From: VXYL01 sp964348085 | GTDB lineage: Bacteria; Pseudomonadota; Gammaproteobacteria; Pseudomonadales; Azotimanducaceae | NCBI GenBank assembly: GCA_964348085.1 | Contig: CAYGBI010000017.1 | Coordinates: forward strand, 1-60,655 | DNA: 60,655 bases | Direction: 5' to 3' | Part shown: piece by piece, positions 50,453 through 59,200 of the stretch | Position numbering within the stretch: position 1 is the first letter of the stretch | How the letters are laid out: every line of letters begins with the position of its first letter | The notes under the pieces: model-generated | Seen by the model: only the letters and a program-made list of their open reading frames with translations | Told to the model about the DNA's origin: nothing | Databases searched by the model: none | Position numbers and translations under genes: made by a program

Positions 50453-51605
50453 GCAAGACATAGGATTCGGGCGGCAAGCCCAAGAGCGAACGCCCGGCGT
50501 CCTCCATCAGATGCGGCGCCACCGTGGCATGCTGGCGCACCACCCGCACATCGCGGGATATCCGCTCCAAAGGTTCGCCAATGCGGTTGGCAGTGGTGCC
50601 GGCGGCCTCGCACAGCGTCTCCACCACTTCCACCGCCGCCCGAGCGGCGTCCGAGGCGACGATATGCAACAACGCTCGGTCGCGGGGCGCGACTTCGTCC
50701 CCCGCGACCACCGCCTCCCAAGTAGTCGCGGTGAGTTCCAAGAGCGCCGCCCGGGCACCGATCAAACGCGCTTCGGCGTGGGCGATGGCGCGTTGCGCGA
50801 AAGGTCGGTCGCGCAGCCGCCGGGTGGTGAAACGCGGCTGCTTGGCGTTCGCCAACTCTTGGAAAGCGTCAATGCCGGCGCGGGCGATGCCGATGGCGAC
50901 GGCGGCTTTATTGTACGCCAACCGGTTGCCGAGCGGGAGGCGCAGTTGCGGCGTGGTCGGCGCGTTGCCGCCAAGGGGTGCGATGATGCGGGCATCCGGC
51001 ACGAATACGTCCGCGAGCTCCACATCGTGGGAGCCGGAGCCGCGCAAGCCGCCAACATGCCAAGTGTCGACGATTTCGAACTCGCCTTGGGGCACCACGG
51101 CGTAGCGGTTGCCCGGGTCGATCGGCTCGTCGCCGTCGTCCTCGTACAGGCGCACCGTCGCCCCGAAGATCTGCGCATTGTGAACGCCGCTGACGAACTG
51201 CCACCGACCGGACACCCGCCAGCCCTCGCCATCCCGCTGCGCGCGTCCCACCGCGGCGGTGGAACTGGCCATGATGGTCATGGGATCGGCGATCAGCTCC
51301 GGGCAGCGATCTTTGAAGCCGGGGCCGATGAGACCGAAGGTCTCGATGCCGATCATAAGGTTCCAACCGGCGCTGCCATCCGCCCGCGAGACGGCTTCGA
51401 TGACCCGGATTTGCGTCATCGGATCCGCGTCCGCGCCGTGAATCTCCGCGGTGCCGGCCAGCCGATACAGGCCGTTGGCGGCGAACGCCTCGGCGACGGC
51501 GCGAGGCAAGTGCCGCAGCCGCTCGGCCTCGTCCGCGTAACTGCGGATGAGCGGCGCCAGCGCGCACGCTCTCTCGATGTGCGGATCAACCTCGCGCTCG
51601 CTCAT
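50448..51605 (-). CDS. Acyl-CoA dehydrogenase-fold flavoprotein (HsaA/DszC-like)
   Basis: The 385-residue protein has the acyl-CoA dehydrogenase fold: RHLPRAVAEAFAANGLYRLA, IRVIEAVSRADGSAGWNLMI, GEGWRVSGRWQFVSGVHNAQ, HVGGLRGSGSHDVELADVFV and NRLAYNKAAVAIGIARAGID. The pattern (W-x-V-S-G-R-W-x-F-x-S-G) and C-terminal domain fit the Acyl-CoA_dh_2 group of flavin-dependent monooxygenases such as HsaA or DszC rather than true beta-oxidation enzymes. No reductase partner is next to it; the substrate is unknown. Confidence 0.82.
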   Translation of the reverse strand: MSEREVDPHIERACALAPLIRSYADEAERLRHLPRAVAEAFAANGLYRLAGTAEIHGADADPMTQIRVIEAVSRADGSAGWNLMIGIETFGLIGPGFKDRCPELIADPMTIMASSTAAVGRAQRDGEGWRVSGRWQFVSGVHNAQIFGATVRLYEDDGDEPIDPGNRYAVVPQGEFEIVDTWHVGGLRGSGSHDVELADVFVPDARIIAPLGGNAPTTPQLRLPLGNRLAYNKAAVAIGIARAGIDAFQELANAKQPRFTTRRLRDRPFAQRAIAHAEARLIGARAALLELTATTWEAVVAGDEVAPRDRALLHIVASDAARAAVEVVETLCEAAGTTANRIGEPLERISRDVRVVRQHATVAPHLMEDAGRSLLGLPPESYVLR

Positions 51606-51697
51606 CTGATCGAGTGTACCCCGTTGCCGAGGTTCCGGCGCGCGAGTATCGTTGCCGAATACGTTGTGGCTGGCTGGTTGCCCAGCGCAGAAAAGCC

Positions 51698-52237
51698 ATG
51701 CATGGAAAACTGACCTTGCTTGCCAGCGTGGTAGGCGTTGTAGGTGGCTTGGTCGGGCAAGACGTCGCCGCTGAGCAAGCCGGCCCCGACGAGGCTCGGG
51801 AAAACGAGATCCCGAGCGCGGAAGAGGTGCTCGCCAATCCGCTCGATGACGACGCGTACGAGGACACGGTGCGCTGTATTTCCGCCGCGCGCTATCGCCG
51901 AATCGAGATCGTCGGCAACGCCGCGTTGGCGTTCCACAGCCGAAGCGGCGACGTTTGGCTGAATATCCTGCCGAGGCGCTGTCCGGGCTTGCGCAGCGGC
52001 ATGATCCTGTCCATCGAGCAGAGGAACTACCGCGTTTGCGCTCGCGACCGCTTCAGGGGTCTGCCCCGGGCCGCGCTCGATCTCGCTACCCCGATTTGCG
52101 CGCTCGGTCGGTTTCAGCATGTCACGCCGGAACGCCTCGAAGCGATGCGCGAGGCGCTTGCCGCGCAAGGGCGCAACAAGACGGTGGCGAAAACCAAAAA
52201 GTCGGCGCAAGACGCGAATCCCACCGAGATCAAGTAA
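51698..52237 (+). CDS. Exported hypothetical protein (DUF6491-like)
   Basis: The 179-residue protein starts MHGKLTLLASVVGVVGGLVG, a signal peptide, followed by an acidic linker. The core has four Cys (RCISAARYRRIEIVGNAALA, LPRRCPGL, NYRVCARDRF, ICALGRF) that could form disulfides in the periplasm. The CISxxRI/SIEQRNYRVCARDRF pattern is that of small exported proteins I believe are DUF6491, with moderate trust. Its 3' end overlaps ligD by 8 bases (convergent). Confidence 0.65.
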   Translation: MHGKLTLLASVVGVVGGLVGQDVAAEQAGPDEARENEIPSAEEVLANPLDDDAYEDTVRCISAARYRRIEIVGNAALAFHSRSGDVWLNILPRRCPGLRSGMILSIEQRNYRVCARDRFRGLPRAALDLATPICALGRFQHVTPERLEAMREALAAQGRNKTVAKTKKSAQDANPTEIK

Positions 52238-54743
52238 GCAAGGCGCTCAAGCGGTGCAGCGCGCCCGCCAAATCGGGCGTCGTGGTCAACACCGACGCCA
52301 TCGGGTCGCCGACTCGCTGCAATCGAGCGTGGGCGTTCCGCAAGTGGTAATTGGCGTTCTTCAAGTCGTCGGTCAGCTCGGACCAGTTCACCGGCATCGA
52401 CACGGACGCCGCCGGTTCGGCACGCGCCGACAACGGAGCGACAAGCAACTGGCCGTGGCCATTCTGCAAATAGTCGATATAGACCTTGCCGTCGCGCTTC
52501 CGTACGGAGCGCGTAATCGTACAAATGTCGCGGCGCCGGCTGACGATGACCCGGGCGAGCAGCTCGCCGAGCGTGGTGGCTTGCCGATGGGTCAGTTGGC
52601 ACGCAAGAGGGATGAGAATGTGCAAGCCACTTGCGCCGCTGGTCTTCAGAAAACCGGGTAGACCGATTTCGTCCAGCAAAGCCTTCGCCGCCTGCGCCGT
52701 CGCCAGCACATAGGCGAACGGTGCGTCTTTTGGATCCAAGTCCAAGACGCACCAGTCCGGATGCTCCAAGTCGGTGATCCGGCTGTGCCAAGCGTGGATG
52801 GGGATCGCCCCCATATTGGCCAGATAGACCAGCGACTCGACGTTCTGCACGACGAAGTAGTTCACCTCGCGCTCGGCGCTGTCGCTCCACAGCGTCTTGC
52901 GCGTCACCCAATCCGGCACGAACGCCGGCGCGTCGCGCTGATAGAACGACTTGCCGTGGATGCCGTCCGGAAAGCGGGTGAGCACCAGCGGACGGTCCGC
53001 CAAGTACGGCAGCATCCAAGTGGCGACGCTTTCGTAGTAGTCGACGAGATCGCCCTTGGTAAGTCGCTTCTCCGGGAAGAAGACTTTGTCGCGGTTGCTG
53101 ACCGCCACCTCTCGCCTCGGCTCGGGCGCTTCGGCAAGCGGCATTGGCGCGTCGTAGGCGCTCAAGCACTCGGCCGGCGGCTTGTCGTCGCGAAACCGCA
53201 GGAACGCCGGTTGGCGCAGATAGCCGTCGAGTGAATATTCGCGAAACTCCACCTCGCACACCAAGTCCGGTTGCACCCAGCGGTGCTGCCGGTCCTCGGA
53301 CAGCGGCCGTCCCGCACCGAGCCCGGCGAGCAAGCGTTTGGCTTCCTTGCGGGCCGCCAGACCGAGCCCGGCGCCCACGCGGCCGCAATACGTCAGTTCC
53401 TCGCCGCGGTATTCGGCCAATACCAAGGCGCCCAAATCTTCGGCGTCGCTTTTTTGCGGCACCCAGCCAGCGATCACGAAGTCGCCGCTGCGCGTAGTGC
53501 GCACCTTGCGCCAGTCCTCGCTGCGGCCGCCGCGGTAGGGCGAGTCGGCGCGCTTGCCGACGACGCCCTCCAAGCCGAGTTTGGCCATGGAGTGGAACGC
53601 AGTCACGCCATCGCCTTCGATGTGCTCGGAATAGCGCAGCGGTCCGGCGCTCGGCAACATTTCCTCCAGCAAGCGCTTGCGCACCGTTAACGGCTGCGTC
53701 TTCAGGTCGTAGCCGCAAGCGTGGGGCAGGTCGAAGGCGTAGAAGGTCACTGGATTGCACATGGCGGCGCGCGCCGCGGCCGCTTCGCCGCGTACGGCGG
53801 CGCGTTGCTGCAACAGCCCGAACTTCGGCAGTCCGCGCTCGTCATGCACGACCACTTCGCCGTCGATGGTGAACTCGCCGTAAGGCAGCCGACGGGCGCA
53901 CAGGACGAGTTCCGGGAAGCGTGCCGACAAGTCGATGCCGTTGCGGGAGCGCAGTGTCACCGCATCGCCTTGCCGCTCGATCATTAGCCGATAGCCGTCA
54001 TACTTGACTTCAAACACCCAACCGTCGCGATGGAAGGGTTCCGAGGACATGGCGAGCATGGGTTTCTCGGTAAGAGCCGCCGTCGCCGTCGGGCGCGGTT
54101 CGAGGCGAGCGAGCTTGTCCGCGAAGTCCGCCTCGACGGCGGCGGGATGCTCCGCGGTGGCCAGCGTCAAGCCGGAGAAAACGGAGTCGTCCGCAAGCGC
54201 CGCCGGCGTCGCCCACTGATCGCGCTCCTTGACGAGCAGCCACTCTTTGCCGGTGTTGTTCCTGCCCTTCATTCGAATGAGCGTGAACCGGCCCCGCAGC
54301 TTGTGGCCGTGCATCTCGAACAACAGTTTGCCGCTGGCGAAACCGGCGGCGAAGTCCTCGAGTTCGCGATAGGTGCCTCGATCCCACACCAGAACCCGGC
54401 CGGCGCCGTAGTTGCCATCGGGTATGCGCCCCTCGAAATCGGCGTACTCCAGCGGGTGATCCTCGACCTCGGCGGCAAAGCGCTTGTCGTCGGGGTCCAT
54501 CGACGGTCCTTTCGGCACCGCCCAGGAACGCAGCACATCATTGACTTCGAGACGGAAGTCCCAGTGCAGGCGGGTGGCGTCGTGTTGCTGCACGACGAAC
54601 AGGCGCTTGGCGCCTAGATTGGTCGCAGCCGCCGTCTCCCCGAACGGTTCCGGGGTGGCTGAAGCGCGACGTTTCGACCGGTAGGCGCGCAACCGATCAC
54701 CGTCGTCGCCGGGCCTCCCAAGCTGGCCAGCCGTTGAGGGCAT
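52230..54743 (-). CDS. ligD: Multifunctional NHEJ ligase LigD
   Basis: The 837-residue protein repairs double-strand breaks with Ku. Three domains in order: 3'-phosphoesterase (FVVQQHDATRLHWDFRLEVN, about 49-68; FEGRIPDGNYGAGRVLVWDR), ATP-dependent ligase (adenylated Lys in FEVKYDGYRL, about residue 247; ELVLCARRLPYGEFTIDGEV; LEGVVGKRADSPYRGG) and primase-polymerase (NRDKVFFPEKRLTKGDLVDY; VLDLDPKDAPFAYVL; KTSGASGLHILIPL). This PE-LIG-POL order is that of Pseudomonas LigD. It is divergent from ku with 51 bases between. Confidence 0.95.
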   Translation of the reverse strand: MPSTAGQLGRPGDDGDRLRAYRSKRRASATPEPFGETAAATNLGAKRLFVVQQHDATRLHWDFRLEVNDVLRSWAVPKGPSMDPDDKRFAAEVEDHPLEYADFEGRIPDGNYGAGRVLVWDRGTYRELEDFAAGFASGKLLFEMHGHKLRGRFTLIRMKGRNNTGKEWLLVKERDQWATPAALADDSVFSGLTLATAEHPAAVEADFADKLARLEPRPTATAALTEKPMLAMSSEPFHRDGWVFEVKYDGYRLMIERQGDAVTLRSRNGIDLSARFPELVLCARRLPYGEFTIDGEVVVHDERGLPKFGLLQQRAAVRGEAAAARAAMCNPVTFYAFDLPHACGYDLKTQPLTVRKRLLEEMLPSAGPLRYSEHIEGDGVTAFHSMAKLGLEGVVGKRADSPYRGGRSEDWRKVRTTRSGDFVIAGWVPQKSDAEDLGALVLAEYRGEELTYCGRVGAGLGLAARKEAKRLLAGLGAGRPLSEDRQHRWVQPDLVCEVEFREYSLDGYLRQPAFLRFRDDKPPAECLSAYDAPMPLAEAPEPRREVAVSNRDKVFFPEKRLTKGDLVDYYESVATWMLPYLADRPLVLTRFPDGIHGKSFYQRDAPAFVPDWVTRKTLWSDSAEREVNYFVVQNVESLVYLANMGAIPIHAWHSRITDLEHPDWCVLDLDPKDAPFAYVLATAQAAKALLDEIGLPGFLKTSGASGLHILIPLACQLTHRQATTLGELLARVIVSRRRDICTITRSVRKRDGKVYIDYLQNGHGQLLVAPLSARAEPAASVSMPVNWSELTDDLKNANYHLRNAHARLQRVGDPMASVLTTTPDLAGALHRLSALLT

Positions 54744-54762
54744 ATTCCGATTGAGCTATAGT
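54734..54762 (+). promoter_or_regulatory. Shared ligD-ku divergent promoter region
   Basis: For ku, TTGAGG (54734-54739) and TATAGT (54757-54762) are 17 bases apart. The core CTATAG (54756-54761) is palindromic; on the minus strand TATAGC with TTGGTC 16 bases upstream could drive ligD. The two genes may thus compete for one -10 region. Confidence 0.5.
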
Positions 54763-54794
54763 CGCCCGCGGCCTAAGACCAACGAGCAGCGTAG

Positions 54795-55649
54795 ATGGTC
54801 GCGCGTTCCATGGCTTCGGGGACCATATCCTTTGGTCTCGTTTCCATACCCTGCAAACTGTTCTCTACAGCAGACACCTCAGCGGCTGTGCGCTTCAACT
54901 ATCTGAGCAAAGACGGCTCACGCCTGCGCCAACAGTATATCCGCGCGTCCGATGGCGAAGTAGTCGACCGCGAGGATCGCGTGCAGGGCTACGAGTTCAC
55001 CAAGGGCCAGTATGTGACCTTCACTCCGGAGGAACTGAAGGCGCTCAACATCGCCGCCACCAACGCCATCGACATCAACGAGTTCATCCCGCTGCGGGAC
55101 GTGGAGCGCATTTACATCGACCGCGTCTACTATTTGGGGCCAGACAAGGGCGCGGCACGCTCTTATCACCTCTTGCGCGCCGCCTTGGAGAAGACCGAAC
55201 GAGCCGCATTGGCGCGCTACGCCGCCCGTGGCAAGGGTTATCTCGTACTTATCCGGCCTCTCGACCAAGGTCTAGTGATGGAGCAGCTCAAACACGCGGA
55301 CGAGTTGCGCAAGCTCGACGAAGTACCGCTCGATATTTGCGACGTAAACGACAACGAACTGGATCTCGCCATTCAGATCATCGAGCAGCGCGTCAACGAC
55401 AAGTTCGAACCGAACAAGTACGAAGACGAAGTGCGGGCGCGCACGCTTAAGCTGATTGAACAGAAGATCGAAGGCCAAGACATCGCCGTGCCTCCGGAAG
55501 AGAAGCCCGAAGCCAAGATCATCGATCTCATGGAAGCGCTCAAAGCTTCGGTGGGCGACCAAAAGCCGGTTAGAACGGCCGCGGCGCCACGCAAGGGCGG
55601 TCGCCTGCACGCGGTGTCCGAGGCGAATCGACGGGTCGCCGACGGCTAA
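54795..55649 (+). CDS. ku: NHEJ end-binding protein Ku
   Basis: The 284-residue protein forms the ring that holds broken DNA ends. It begins MVARSMASGTISFGLVSIPC, then VRFNYLSKDGSRLRQQYIRA, GYEFTKGQYVTFTPEELKAL, the bridge region YYLGPDKGAARSYHLLRAAL and ENDKFEPNKYEDE-like NDKFEPNKYEDEVRARTLKL. A basic C-terminal tail follows. It is divergent from ligD; the MerR-TPR gene follows 18 bases later. Confidence 0.95.
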   Translation: MVARSMASGTISFGLVSIPCKLFSTADTSAAVRFNYLSKDGSRLRQQYIRASDGEVVDREDRVQGYEFTKGQYVTFTPEELKALNIAATNAIDINEFIPLRDVERIYIDRVYYLGPDKGAARSYHLLRAALEKTERAALARYAARGKGYLVLIRPLDQGLVMEQLKHADELRKLDEVPLDICDVNDNELDLAIQIIEQRVNDKFEPNKYEDEVRARTLKLIEQKIEGQDIAVPPEEKPEAKIIDLMEALKASVGDQKPVRTAAAPRKGGRLHAVSEANRRVADG

Positions 55650-55667
55650 CGCGAGGGCCGCGAAGAG

Positions 55668-56597
55668 ATGTCAACTTCGACAGGCGTCCCGACCAAGGCC
55701 GAGATGGCCACCAGCTATACCACCGCGGAGGTCGCCAAAACCGTCGGCTTGACGCCTGCACGCATCCGCGGTTTGGTGCGCCGCCAGCTACTGGCGCCAA
55801 CACGCATCGGCGGCAGCTACCGGTTTTCCTTTCAAGACTTGGCGTTGCTGAAAGCCGCGAAGAACCTTTTGGAGGCCGATGTTCCCTCGCGCCGCGCCTT
55901 CGCGGCACTGACCAAGCTCAAGGACCGACTGGTCGAGAGCGGCAAGCCGCTGTCCGCGATGCGCATCTCGGCGGCCGGCGGCGCGGTGGTCGTGCGCGAC
56001 GGCGACGCCTTGTGGAATGCCGAGACCGGCCAAGGCCATCTGCCATTCGCGGCCGAGCCACTCGGCGAAGTGCGCCGCTTGGCGACGGGCTCGCGCAACG
56101 CCAAAGCCTCCGTCGCCGGCCCCGCTACGCCGGCGTTGGCCGGGGCTAGCCGCAAGGCGCTCGGTAAGACGGAGGAACTCGACAGCGACGATTGGTACAA
56201 CTTGGCCCTCGACTTCGAGGATAGCGAACCGGCGAAAGCGCCGGACGCCTACGGCCGCGCCATCGCGCTCAATGCCAACAACGCCGATGCGCACGTCAAC
56301 CTGGGCCGCTTGCTCCAAGTAGATGGTGATCTGCGGCGCGCGACACGCCACTACCAGGCAGCGCTCGCCGCCGTGCCCGAGCACCAACTCGCCTACTACA
56401 ACCTCGGCACGGTATTCGACGAGCTCGGCGAATTGAACAAGGCGATGAGCTTCTACCGGCAAGCGCCGGGCGTGCCGGATGCGCACTACAACCTCGCGCG
56501 CATCTTCGACTTGCGTGGCGACGAACTCGCCTCGTTGCGGCATATGCGCAAATACAAGGCGATGTTGTCCAAGCGCGGCTTGGACGGGAAGCGCTAG
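55668..56597 (+). CDS. MerR-type helix-turn-helix protein with TPR repeats
   Basis: The 309-residue protein has a MerR-like winged helix at about 14-80 (YTTAEVAKTVGLTPARIRGL, IGGSYRFSFQDLALLKAAKN), a linker, then TPR units (WYNLALDFEDSEPAKAPDAY, NADAHVNLGRLLQVDGDLRR, QLAYYNLGTVFDELGELNKA, DAHYNLARIFDLRGDELASL). It follows ku by 18 bases and is likely co-transcribed. A DNA-binding regulator or adaptor of the NHEJ locus is a guess from context. The stop TAG lies inside GCTAGC of a repeat. Confidence 0.82.
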   Translation: MSTSTGVPTKAEMATSYTTAEVAKTVGLTPARIRGLVRRQLLAPTRIGGSYRFSFQDLALLKAAKNLLEADVPSRRAFAALTKLKDRLVESGKPLSAMRISAAGGAVVVRDGDALWNAETGQGHLPFAAEPLGEVRRLATGSRNAKASVAGPATPALAGASRKALGKTEELDSDDWYNLALDFEDSEPAKAPDAYGRAIALNANNADAHVNLGRLLQVDGDLRRATRHYQAALAAVPEHQLAYYNLGTVFDELGELNKAMSFYRQAPGVPDAHYNLARIFDLRGDELASLRHMRKYKAMLSKRGLDGKR

Positions 56598-56692
56598 CAG
56601 CACGCCGGACTTGGCGGCGTTCGCCGTGAAGTCCGAGGGGTAATAGGACTGCTTGGGCTGAGGCAAAAGGCGGCGGCTTTCGTGACGCTAGC
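56593..56692 (-). repeat. Stop-codon repeat, copy 8 (supplies the MerR-TPR stop)
   Basis: A 100-bp reverse copy from GCTAGC (56593-56598) to GCTAGC (56687-56692). The stop TAG is at 56595-56597. Arms CGGACTT and AAGTCCG lie at 56605-56611 and 56629-56635. Confidence 0.88.
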
Positions 56693-56786
56693 AGTTTGTC
56701 GGCCTTGGCAGCGTTAGTCACGACGTCCGACGGGGTGCTGGGGCAAAAGGCGGTGCCGTAGGCGACGGCTTTTTTGGCGCAGCGTC
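56687..56786 (-). repeat. Stop-codon repeat, copy 9 (tandem, shares a GCTAGC with copy 8)
   Basis: A second reverse copy begins at the same GCTAGC (56687-56692) that ends copy 8 and runs to about 56786 (GCGCAGCGTC). It is more diverged, but keeps GTCCGACGGG, GGGGCAAAAGGCGGTGCCG and GGCGACGGCTTTTTTGGCGC. From 56787 to 56880 I see nothing I can name. Confidence 0.75.
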
Positions 56787-56880
56787 AAGAGGCCGGTCGC
56801 CTTTCGTCCCAACCGAGACACTCCGACCGCTCGTTTCCCTAGGGTTTGGCGCCCGCCGTCATGTTCTTCGCTATGACAGC

Positions 56881-56899
56881 GATTAGCATTCTCAATTCC
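56881..56899 (+). promoter_or_regulatory. Possible Fur box upstream of bfr
   Basis: GATTAGCATTCTCAATTCC matches 11 of 19 positions of the Fur consensus (GATAATGATAATCATTATC) and lies in an A/T-rich stretch 82 bases before bfr. Fur itself is encoded 1.8 kb away. No clean -35/-10 pair was found next to it. Confidence 0.35.
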
Positions 56900-56980
56900 A
56901 TAAAAATCAATACGTTATCCTTGCTTTTGCGGAAACAAAGGGGCAATCTCGCGACATCGGCAATCAACTAGGAGCAAACG

Positions 56981-57457
56981 ATGAAACCGCAGGATCCCCG
57001 CGTGATCGAAGACCTAAACCTTGTCCTGAAGAACGAACTCACTGCGATCAATCAGTATTTTCTGCACTCGCGCATGTTCAAGGACTGGGGATTGACCGCT
57101 TTGGGCAAGCACGAGCACGACGAGTCTCTCGATGAGATGCGCCACGCCGACCGACTCATCGAGCGCATCCTGTTCTTGGACGGCTTGCCGAACCTGCAGG
57201 ACTTGGGGCGCTTGCGGATCGGCGAGACGGTGTCCGAGATGCTGCGTTGCGACTTGGACTTGGAGATGGCGGCCATGCCGCTGTTGCGCGACTGCGTGCA
57301 GCGTGCGGAAACCACCAGCGACTACGTCAGCCGCGAACTATTCGAGGACATTCTCACCTCCGAGGAGGAGCATGTGGACTGGCTCGAAACGCAACTGGAG
57401 TTGATCGACAAGGTCGGCTTGCAGAACTACATCCAGTCGCAAATGCATACGGAGTGA
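56981..57457 (+). CDS. bfr: Bacterioferritin Bfr
   Basis: The 158-residue protein forms the 24-mer iron store. It reads MKPQDPRVIEDLNLVLKNEL, TAINQYFLHSRMFKDWGL, HDESLDEMRHADRLIERILF and TSEEEHVDWLETQLELIDKV. The ferroxidase ligands E19, E52, H55 and the late EEEH are present, and Met53 (DEMRH) is the expected haem ligand. AGGAG lies 8 bases before the ATG. Confidence 0.95.
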   Translation: MKPQDPRVIEDLNLVLKNELTAINQYFLHSRMFKDWGLTALGKHEHDESLDEMRHADRLIERILFLDGLPNLQDLGRLRIGETVSEMLRCDLDLEMAAMPLLRDCVQRAETTSDYVSRELFEDILTSEEEHVDWLETQLELIDKVGLQNYIQSQMHTE

Positions 57458-57499
57458 GAACGCACGACGCGCGCCCGGCAGGCGGCTCTTGGTAGACGG

Positions 57500-58585
57500 A
57501 TGGCAACCACCTACCAACCGCTCTGTCGGGCCATCGCGGCCGGCGATCAGCAAGCCCTCGACACCGCCGTCGCCAACGACCCGCCAGCGGCCAAGCACTG
57601 GAAGCCGATCGTCGACGCCGCTTTCGTCGGTCGCGCCGACATGGTGCGTACGTTGGTCGCCGCAGGAGCGGACCCGAATGTCCGGTCGGGAAGCAGCGCT
57701 CGCCACACCCCGCTGACACGACTTACGCAACATCACGCCACCATCGCCAAGCACGACGGCCACGCCGAGACCTTGAACGCGCTGCTCGCTGCCGGGGCCG
57801 ACGCAAACGTCGCCGCCGGGCCGGATGGCCTCGCGCCGCTCGCGTACGCGACCGTGGCGCCGGTCGAGCACTTCATCGAAGCGCTGCTGCCGCACACCCA
57901 AATCGACATTCACATGGCGGCCGCGCTGTTGGACAACGAGCGCGTCGAACAAGCGTTGGCCGATCCGGCGAATGCCAGAGCGACCGACGCTCGCGGCAGG
58001 ACGCCGCTCGACTACGTGGCGCTCTCCGGCCGATGGCGCACCCTCGGCAACGATGTCGCCGTGGCGAACGCCCGGATGTTGATCGCCGCTGGTGTCGACG
58101 TGGACCAAGGCGAACAATTCCAAGAAGGCGACGAGATCTTCAACGGCACGCCGCTGTGGCGGGCGCTGTCTTGGCAACGAAACCTAGTGTTGGCCGAGTT
58201 TCTGCTGCAACGAGGCGCCGACCCCAATCCCGGGATATTCGCGGCGAGCTATTCCGGCGGCGACGAAGCTTGCGATTTGCTGGATCGGTACGGCGCGAAT
58301 TGGGAGCAGACCTTCAAGGGCCGCACACCACTCATGGACCTCATGTATTTCCGCCGTCCCGCGGGCAGCCGCTGGCTGATTGCCAAGGGCGTCGACGTCA
58401 ACGCGGTCGGCGAGGACGGCAAGACGGCGTTGCACATCGCGGCGTTGCAGGGCGTGCGGGCGGACTATGTGCGGGCCCTTGTCGACGCCGGCGGAGACCG
58501 CTACGCCAAGGATGTCGCCGGGGCAACCCCGCTCGACTACGCAGTGGCGAAAAAACGCACCAAACTCATCGACATGCTGCGCTAG
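57500..58585 (+). CDS. Ankyrin-repeat protein
   Basis: The 361-residue protein has about six to eight ankyrin-like units, e.g. MVRTLVAAGADPNVRSGSSA, LNALLAAGADANVAAGPDGL, RTPLDYVALSGRW, LAEFLLQRGADPNPG, SRWLIAKGVDVNAVGEDGKT and GATPLDYAVAKKRTKLIDML. There is no signal peptide. Partners are unknown. The stop TAG lies inside GCTAGC of a repeat. It follows bfr by 42 bases. Confidence 0.85.
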   Translation: MATTYQPLCRAIAAGDQQALDTAVANDPPAAKHWKPIVDAAFVGRADMVRTLVAAGADPNVRSGSSARHTPLTRLTQHHATIAKHDGHAETLNALLAAGADANVAAGPDGLAPLAYATVAPVEHFIEALLPHTQIDIHMAAALLDNERVEQALADPANARATDARGRTPLDYVALSGRWRTLGNDVAVANARMLIAAGVDVDQGEQFQEGDEIFNGTPLWRALSWQRNLVLAEFLLQRGADPNPGIFAASYSGGDEACDLLDRYGANWEQTFKGRTPLMDLMYFRRPAGSRWLIAKGVDVNAVGEDGKTALHIAALQGVRADYVRALVDAGGDRYAKDVAGATPLDYAVAKKRTKLIDMLR

Positions 58586-58689
58586 CGGCCCGTCGGACTT
58601 GGCTGCGTTAGCCCGAAGTCCGACTTACGTGTAGGGCGGCTTGGGCTGGGGTGAAAGGCGGTGCCGTAAGCAACGGCTGTGGCGCTAGC
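58581..58689 (-). repeat. Stop-codon repeat, copy 10 (supplies the ankyrin gene stop)
   Basis: A 109-bp reverse copy from GCTAGC (58581-58586) to GCTAGC (58684-58689). The stop TAG is at 58583-58585. Arms GTCGGACTT and AAGTCCGAC are perfect (58592-58600, 58617-58625). It has the CTTACGTGTAGGGCGGCTTG variant. Confidence 0.9.
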
Positions 58690-58723
58690 CTCAGTCCCCC
58701 AATCCGCCCCGGCTTTTACTCGG

Positions 58724-59143
58724 CTACTCGGTGCGCTTGCGGCGCACATAGAGCACCATCTCGTGATGCACCAACTCGCAATCGTGCGCGGTGGCGACTT
58801 TGCGCTGCAACTCCTCGATCTCGTCGTTCACGAACTCGATCACGGCACCGGTATCGACATCCACCATGTGGTCGTGGTGACGATCACTCGCCATCTCGTA
58901 GACGGCGTGGCCTTCATCGAAGTTGTGCCGCTCCACGATCCCCGCATCCTCGAATTGCGTGAGCACCCGGTAGATCGTGGTGATGCCGACCGACTCGTCA
59001 ATGCGCAACAGCTCCTTGTACACGTCTTCCGCGGACAGGTGCTGCAGTTCCGCGCACTCCAGCACTTCGAGCACTTTCAAGCGCGGCACCGTGACCTTGA
59101 GGCCGGCTCGTCTGAGTTTCTTTTGCGCAGGTTCTTGTGCCAC
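58724..59143 (-). CDS. fur: Ferric uptake regulator Fur
   Basis: The 139-residue repressor uses iron as corepressor. It reads KLRRAGLKVTVPRLKVLEVL, HLSAEDVYKELLRIDESVGI, TTIYRVLTQFEDAGIVERHN and the metal sites ASDRHHDHMVDVDTGAVIEF. It ends ELVHHEMVLYVRRK. The CxxC pair of E. coli Fur is replaced by VDVD, as in the Pseudomonas type. The GTG at 59143 is chosen by alignment. It is divergent from birA; a tandem 9-bp repeat GTTGCGTGA lies between (59159-59176). Confidence 0.93.
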   Translation of the reverse strand: MAQEPAQKKLRRAGLKVTVPRLKVLEVLECAELQHLSAEDVYKELLRIDESVGITTIYRVLTQFEDAGIVERHNFDEGHAVYEMASDRHHDHMVDVDTGAVIEFVNDEIEELQRKVATAHDCELVHHEMVLYVRRKRTE

Positions 59144-59200
59144 GTTGTTACGCTTAGCGTTGCGTGAGTTGCGTGAATAGGTAGAACTTAAGCGCCACAA

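Noticed and set aside
56145..56150. A GCTAGC inside the MerR-TPR gene
   Set aside because: The flanks do not match the dispersed repeat; it is a chance hexamer in the linker.
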